Of a stretch of 34,380 bases of DNA, positions 31,051-34,380 are shown piece after piece. Under the pieces are notes generated by a model, which did not search any database, was not told the DNA's origin, and worked only from the letters and a program-made list of their open reading frames with translations. Each line of letters starts with the position of its first letter. Positions within the stretch are counted from its first letter, which is position 1. Made by a program: the position numbers and the translations under genes. This stretch comes from Schoenoplectus triqueter (taxonomy: Eukaryota; Streptophyta; Magnoliopsida; Poales; Cyperaceae), in contig CAXKVV010001860.1 of the NCBI GenBank assembly GCA_964058805.1, forward strand, positions 1 through 34,380, read 5' to 3'.

Positions 31051-31180
31051 GATAAGTCCATATATTTAATAAATATATACAAAGATGTTTTGTATTAAGT
31101 AGAAATTAAGGGAACTTTTTTTCTCGTAAGAATTAAATAGAATATACTGTGAAACTTTTATTGTAATACAAAATTATAAA
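31051..31180 (+). repeat. 130-bp dispersed direct repeat, copy 1
   Basis: Identical to 31841-31970 except for 2 of 130 positions (gata/gatg near the start and aact/aacc in the middle). The copies are 790 bp apart and in the same orientation. The segment itself has no coding capacity. Confidence 0.95.
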
Positions 31181-31840
31181 CGCAGAGATTCTGACTTTAA
31201 GAAAAAAAAATTATCTATATTCTCCTCCTCTAGAAAGAAGAAGGCAAATAAACAATAATACTTTAACTTGATACTACATGCTCAGAACATATATTATTGG
31301 TTAGCCAGACAAATTCCATTTATTAAAAATAAATAAGTATAAATGTGAGCCAGGAAAATAAATATAGTAAAATAATAATTATTTATTATTATTATCGTTA
31401 TTATTATAATGATAATGATAATAATAAATAATAAATATTATTTTATTATCATTATTATTAAATGTTTGACCCCTATTCTCAAAATTTCTACGTCCGGACG
31501 TGTTCGCATGTTAGTCCAATTCCTTAAGTTTTGATATTGACTTTCTAAGATGTGATTGATCTCTCGATCTAAATGAAGTTTCACCTCTCGGATAACAATT
31601 GGTCTATCATTTCAGCTTCACAGCCCACCTTTATGACTTTAATCAAGTTGGTACAATTGAGTTTGGGTTTGTTACATTTAACAACATCTTTTGTATTTTG
31701 TTATTTTGCAAAAAAATACTTAAATTTAATAAGTCTTTTGAGTTATTTTGAGTTATTTTTGTAGAATCTTATCAAGCTTCATCGATTGCTCATTATCTAT
31801 GCTGATGAAGATAGCTGAAAGAAGCTAAGAGAAGAAATAG
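31181..31840. other. Spacer between the two 130-bp repeats
   Basis: Contains a (TTA)n/(ATA)n-rich tract at about 31371-31463 with self-complementary taataataat/attattatta phrases. Sequence from about 31470 onward may already belong to the copia-2 LTR, but no LTR start could be fixed. Confidence 0.5.
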
Positions 31841-31970
31841 GATGAGTCCATATATTTAATAAATATATACAAAGATGTTTTGTATTAAGTAGAAATTAAG
31901 GGAACCTTTTTTCTCGTAAGAATTAAATAGAATATACTGTGAAACTTTTATTGTAATACAAAATTATAAA
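31841..31970 (+). repeat. 130-bp dispersed direct repeat, copy 2
   Basis: See copy 1. This copy lies just upstream of, or inside, the LTR of copia element 2, adjoining the palindromic motif array. Confidence 0.95.
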
Positions 31971-32915
31971 AGCACTCTAAAAAATTATAAGGAAAAGTTT
32001 CTGTCACAGTGAACCATTATAACGATTCTTAAATCGTTAAAATTTTTGTATGCACTCTCAAAAATTATAAGTTCACTGAAGGAAGAAATATAAAATTTTA
32101 ATAGACCAAATCATTATTTAATGTTTCAACAGACGTTATCACGTTTCAAGCATTATAACGTTACACTGAGACATTATAACGTTTCTTTGGTGATAGCACA
32201 TTGTCAGACTCTAAGTCAATACAGTCAAACTTCATCAAAACATTATAATGCTTTATCAAGCATTACAACGTTACACTCAACCGTTATAACGGTTCATCCA
32301 AGTGTAAACAAACCGTTGTAACGCATTCTAACAAGGGTATTCTTGACCAGATCAAGATCAAGAATTGGAACCGTTATAATGGTTCAGAAAATATTATAAC
32401 GGTTCCCTGAGACAAGAACCCAGATGACTCTCTGTTCTTATGTTTTATAAACTGATTACTTCAGATATTTCTATCTAATAAAAATCTATCAAAATCTTTC
32501 TATTTACTACTAATTCTGAGCACTCACCCGAGCTATCAGGAGAGAATTTTTTTCCTTGCAAACATATAAGAACCTAAGCTTTTGAATTAGCCAAAAATCT
32601 TAAAATTCTTATAAACTAAGTTGTAATCTCTTGAGGTTTGTCTCAACTTTTTCTTCTCAGCTGTAGGCTGATTTTCTGAGCCTTGAGTGCTCATTATTTT
32701 CTATTTTCTTTGAGTCATTTAGTCTTCTTGCACTAATTTTTATGAAGAGGATAAAGGTTCTAAAATTATAAAATATTTTTTTTGGTAATATATCGGTGTT
32801 CTGTTAGTGGAACGAGACCCGGAAACGTATATTTTATAACCGAATCTAGGATTGTTTAGACTTATAAAACCTTTGATGTTTGGTAAATACCACCTTAAAC
32901 TATCTGAAAATATCA
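31971..32915 (+). mobile_element. 5' LTR (3' portion) of Ty1/copia element 2
   Basis: Its 3' end is fixed by the primer-binding site immediately after ...aaaatatca. Its 5' limit is not resolved and could lie further left. The segment holds the TTATAACG motif array (32015-32402), then a pyrimidine-rich transcribed-like part. No second LTR is in the window, because the element continues past the right edge. Confidence 0.7.
32015..32402. promoter_or_regulatory. Array of palindromic TTATAACG motifs in LTR U3
   Basis: Copies of cattataacg, ccgttataacgg or one/two-base variants occur at 32015, 32133, 32151, 32172, 32241, 32261, 32281, 32313, 32371 and 32391. The spacing is irregular. The fullest form, ccgttataacgg, is a perfect 12-bp palindrome containing TAACGG on both strands, which fits the YAACNG core known for plant MYB proteins. 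A role as LTR enhancer repeats is inference. Confidence 0.7.
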
Positions 32916-32916
32916 G

Positions 32917-32928
32917 TGGTATCAGAGT
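32917..32928 (+). other. Primer-binding site of copia element 2 (tRNA-iMet)
   Basis: tggtatcagagt, matching 11 of 12 bases of the complement of the initiator tRNA-Met 3' end, one base after the LTR end. Confidence 0.88.
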
Positions 32929-32943
32929 ATTTGGTCCAAAATT

Positions 32944-34380
32944 ATGGTTTTACCAATCAAAATGATACCAAGTAGGCATATCAAGGAACATGTCTTTAGT
33001 TCTTCATGGAATAACTTTTCTTATTGGAAGAAATACATGATTAATTACCTCAACATTCCTAATATATGGTCTATTATTGAATATGGGTATGAACCAAAAT
33101 TCAACTCCATTACATATTGTTTGACCACCGAATCTCAAATAGAAAATGCCTAAATGATTGTGCGGTAAATGTTATACTCAATTCGGTTTGCGAACCAATA
33201 GCACTAGTATTTAGTAATATGACTAGTGTTAGAAATATGTGGTTGGCCTTACTAAGTAGATTTGAAGGTAATACTCAAATCAAAAGGACCAAAATCATAG
33301 ATCTTGAAACAAAATTTGAAAATTTTAAGATGGAAGACCATGAGTCAATTGAAGAAATATATAATAGATTATTATCTATTCAAAATGAGTTTTCAGATTT
33401 AGGTGAATCTTTAATGAATAATAAAGTTATAGATAAAATCTTAAGGGTGATACTTCGAAAGCCATGATGGGAAGTGTTTATCTCTGCTCTAGAAACCATG
33501 CAAGGAACAAATGATGTCTTCACATCGGATGAGTTATATATTCATCTAAGATGCTTTGAAGATAAGATGAAGCAAGCGGGGGATTATCATGTAGAGCCAA
33601 AATAAGTTACTTTCCCTGCTCAAAGAAATGTCAAACACTTTCATCCATCAACCTCATATGAAAACTTTATTCAATCACTTGACCATGAAGTCTCCAAAGA
33701 CACAATGCTCCTTTCAAAGATGTTTCAAAACTTGCTCAAAAAGTTGGATAGGCTGGCCCTTGCGTAAGGACTATATTACTCCAAATTTCTATGAAATATA
33801 AGATTTCCCTTTGAATGATAAAAAATGAATTTTGAGGGGAAATTCAACAAAGAAAAAGAAGAACATGATAAGGAGATAATATGCTTTGGATGTCACAAGG
33901 AGGAACATATCATCCATTTTTCCTCCCTTCTTTTCCCCCACCTCAAGGGCACCGATGGCACAAATTGCCAAGATTGAAAGGATAAATCTCCAAAGTTGGC
34001 TTCAAGGGAAAACAAAAGGCCAAAGCTATGAACGCAATATGGGAGGATCTTTCCGACCACGAAGCCTATCAATCACAAGAAATTAACTTTGCTCTCATTG
34101 TCATGGTGGAGGATCTTTCGAATGGCATAGATGTAGAGATCATCATTGCCACCAAGAACATAACCGATCCCATTACCATCGAGATCTTATGCAAGATAGC
34201 CGAATCAAAGAAACCTAAGACTCAACCAATCAATTTAATGTGTTCACAAGCCATCATTCCAACATCACTCAAGCAATCACCTCTCGGTTCACATCAAGAG
34301 GTAATCAAGGTTGCATCCTCAACACCATTAATGGAGGACCTCTAGGAGTCAAATCCCATCAACTCCAATCAGATGGCGTC
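32944..34380 (+). pseudogene. gag: Gag relic of copia element 2, partial at right edge
   Basis: From the ATG at 32944: WNNFSYWKKYMINYLN and WSIIEYGYEP, the N-terminal block of UBN2-type copia gag. The frame shifts near 33140, then stays in one phase from 33117 to about 33960. It contains ALLSRFEGNTQIKRTKIIDL, FKMEDHESIEEIYNRL, a stop (33465-33467), WEVFISALETMQ, DELYIHLRCFEDK and two more stops (33604 and 33766). The zinc knuckle at 33882-33923 reads CFGCHKEEHIIHFS: the final cysteine position is Ser. In another phase KGKQKAKAMNAIWEDLSDHE marks the acidic post-knuckle region. The rest of the element lies outside the window. Lineage is undetermined, although the gag style is SIRE/Tork-like. 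Confidence 0.85.

Noticed and set aside
32917..34380. Endogenous pararetrovirus
   Set aside because: The LTR end, tRNA-iMet PBS and UBN2-type gag order fit a Ty1/copia retrotransposon; no movement-protein or coat-protein motif is seen.

Overview
This 34.4-kb window looks like intergenic, repeat-rich nuclear DNA of a flowering plant, probably a eudicot. The evidence is strong A+T richness, Ty3/gypsy (Athila-like) and Ty1/copia LTR retrotransposon relics, an RTE-like LINE relic, hAT-type non-autonomous elements, and many ~400-bp foldback MITEs in (TA)n tracts. I could not identify the species. No intact host gene is visible. The only host-protein signal is a short C-terminal relic of an LRR receptor-kinase domain near 26.6 kb.

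Layout. 1-5774: A+T-rich sequence with nothing I can assign, apart from a less A+T-rich patch at about 2.15-2.64 kb. 5775-6625: two related foldback MITEs separated by a (TA)n tract. 7114-7526: a hAT-type element with a perfect 8-bp target-site duplication. 8339-9960: a LINE reverse-transcriptase relic on the + strand with a degenerate trinucleotide tail. 10899-11570: two foldback MITEs with (CT)n and (AT)n tracts. 11595-17134: an Athila-like Ty3/gypsy element on the minus strand, with a complete 3' LTR, a truncated 5' LTR, a tRNA-Asp primer-binding site, a polypurine tract, and gag, RT and RNase H remnants. Protease, the RT catalytic core and integrase are missing.

17135-18945: a dense cluster of foldback MITEs, including a 182-bp almost perfect palindrome. 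19831-20228: another foldback MITE. 20318-25395: a nearly full-length Ty1/copia element on the + strand with both LTRs, PBS and PPT. It is decayed throughout, and its IN and RT active-site residues are changed. 26088-27569: a small hAT MITE, the receptor-kinase relic, and a second copy of the 7-kb hAT family in inverted orientation. 28960-29545: foldback MITE fragments. 29677-30090: a gypsy LTR fragment. About 31.0-34.4 kb: a 130-bp duplicated segment, then the 5' end of a second Ty1/copia element (LTR with an unusual palindromic motif array, PBS, gag) that runs off the right edge.

The coding relics do not form a working system; each belongs to a separate dead or non-autonomous element. The features most worth attention are the long inverted repeats, which are potential siRNA-producing hairpins, and the TTATAACG motif array in the right-hand LTR. 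Percent identities are by-eye estimates. Domain calls rest on recognised protein motifs, not on database searches.
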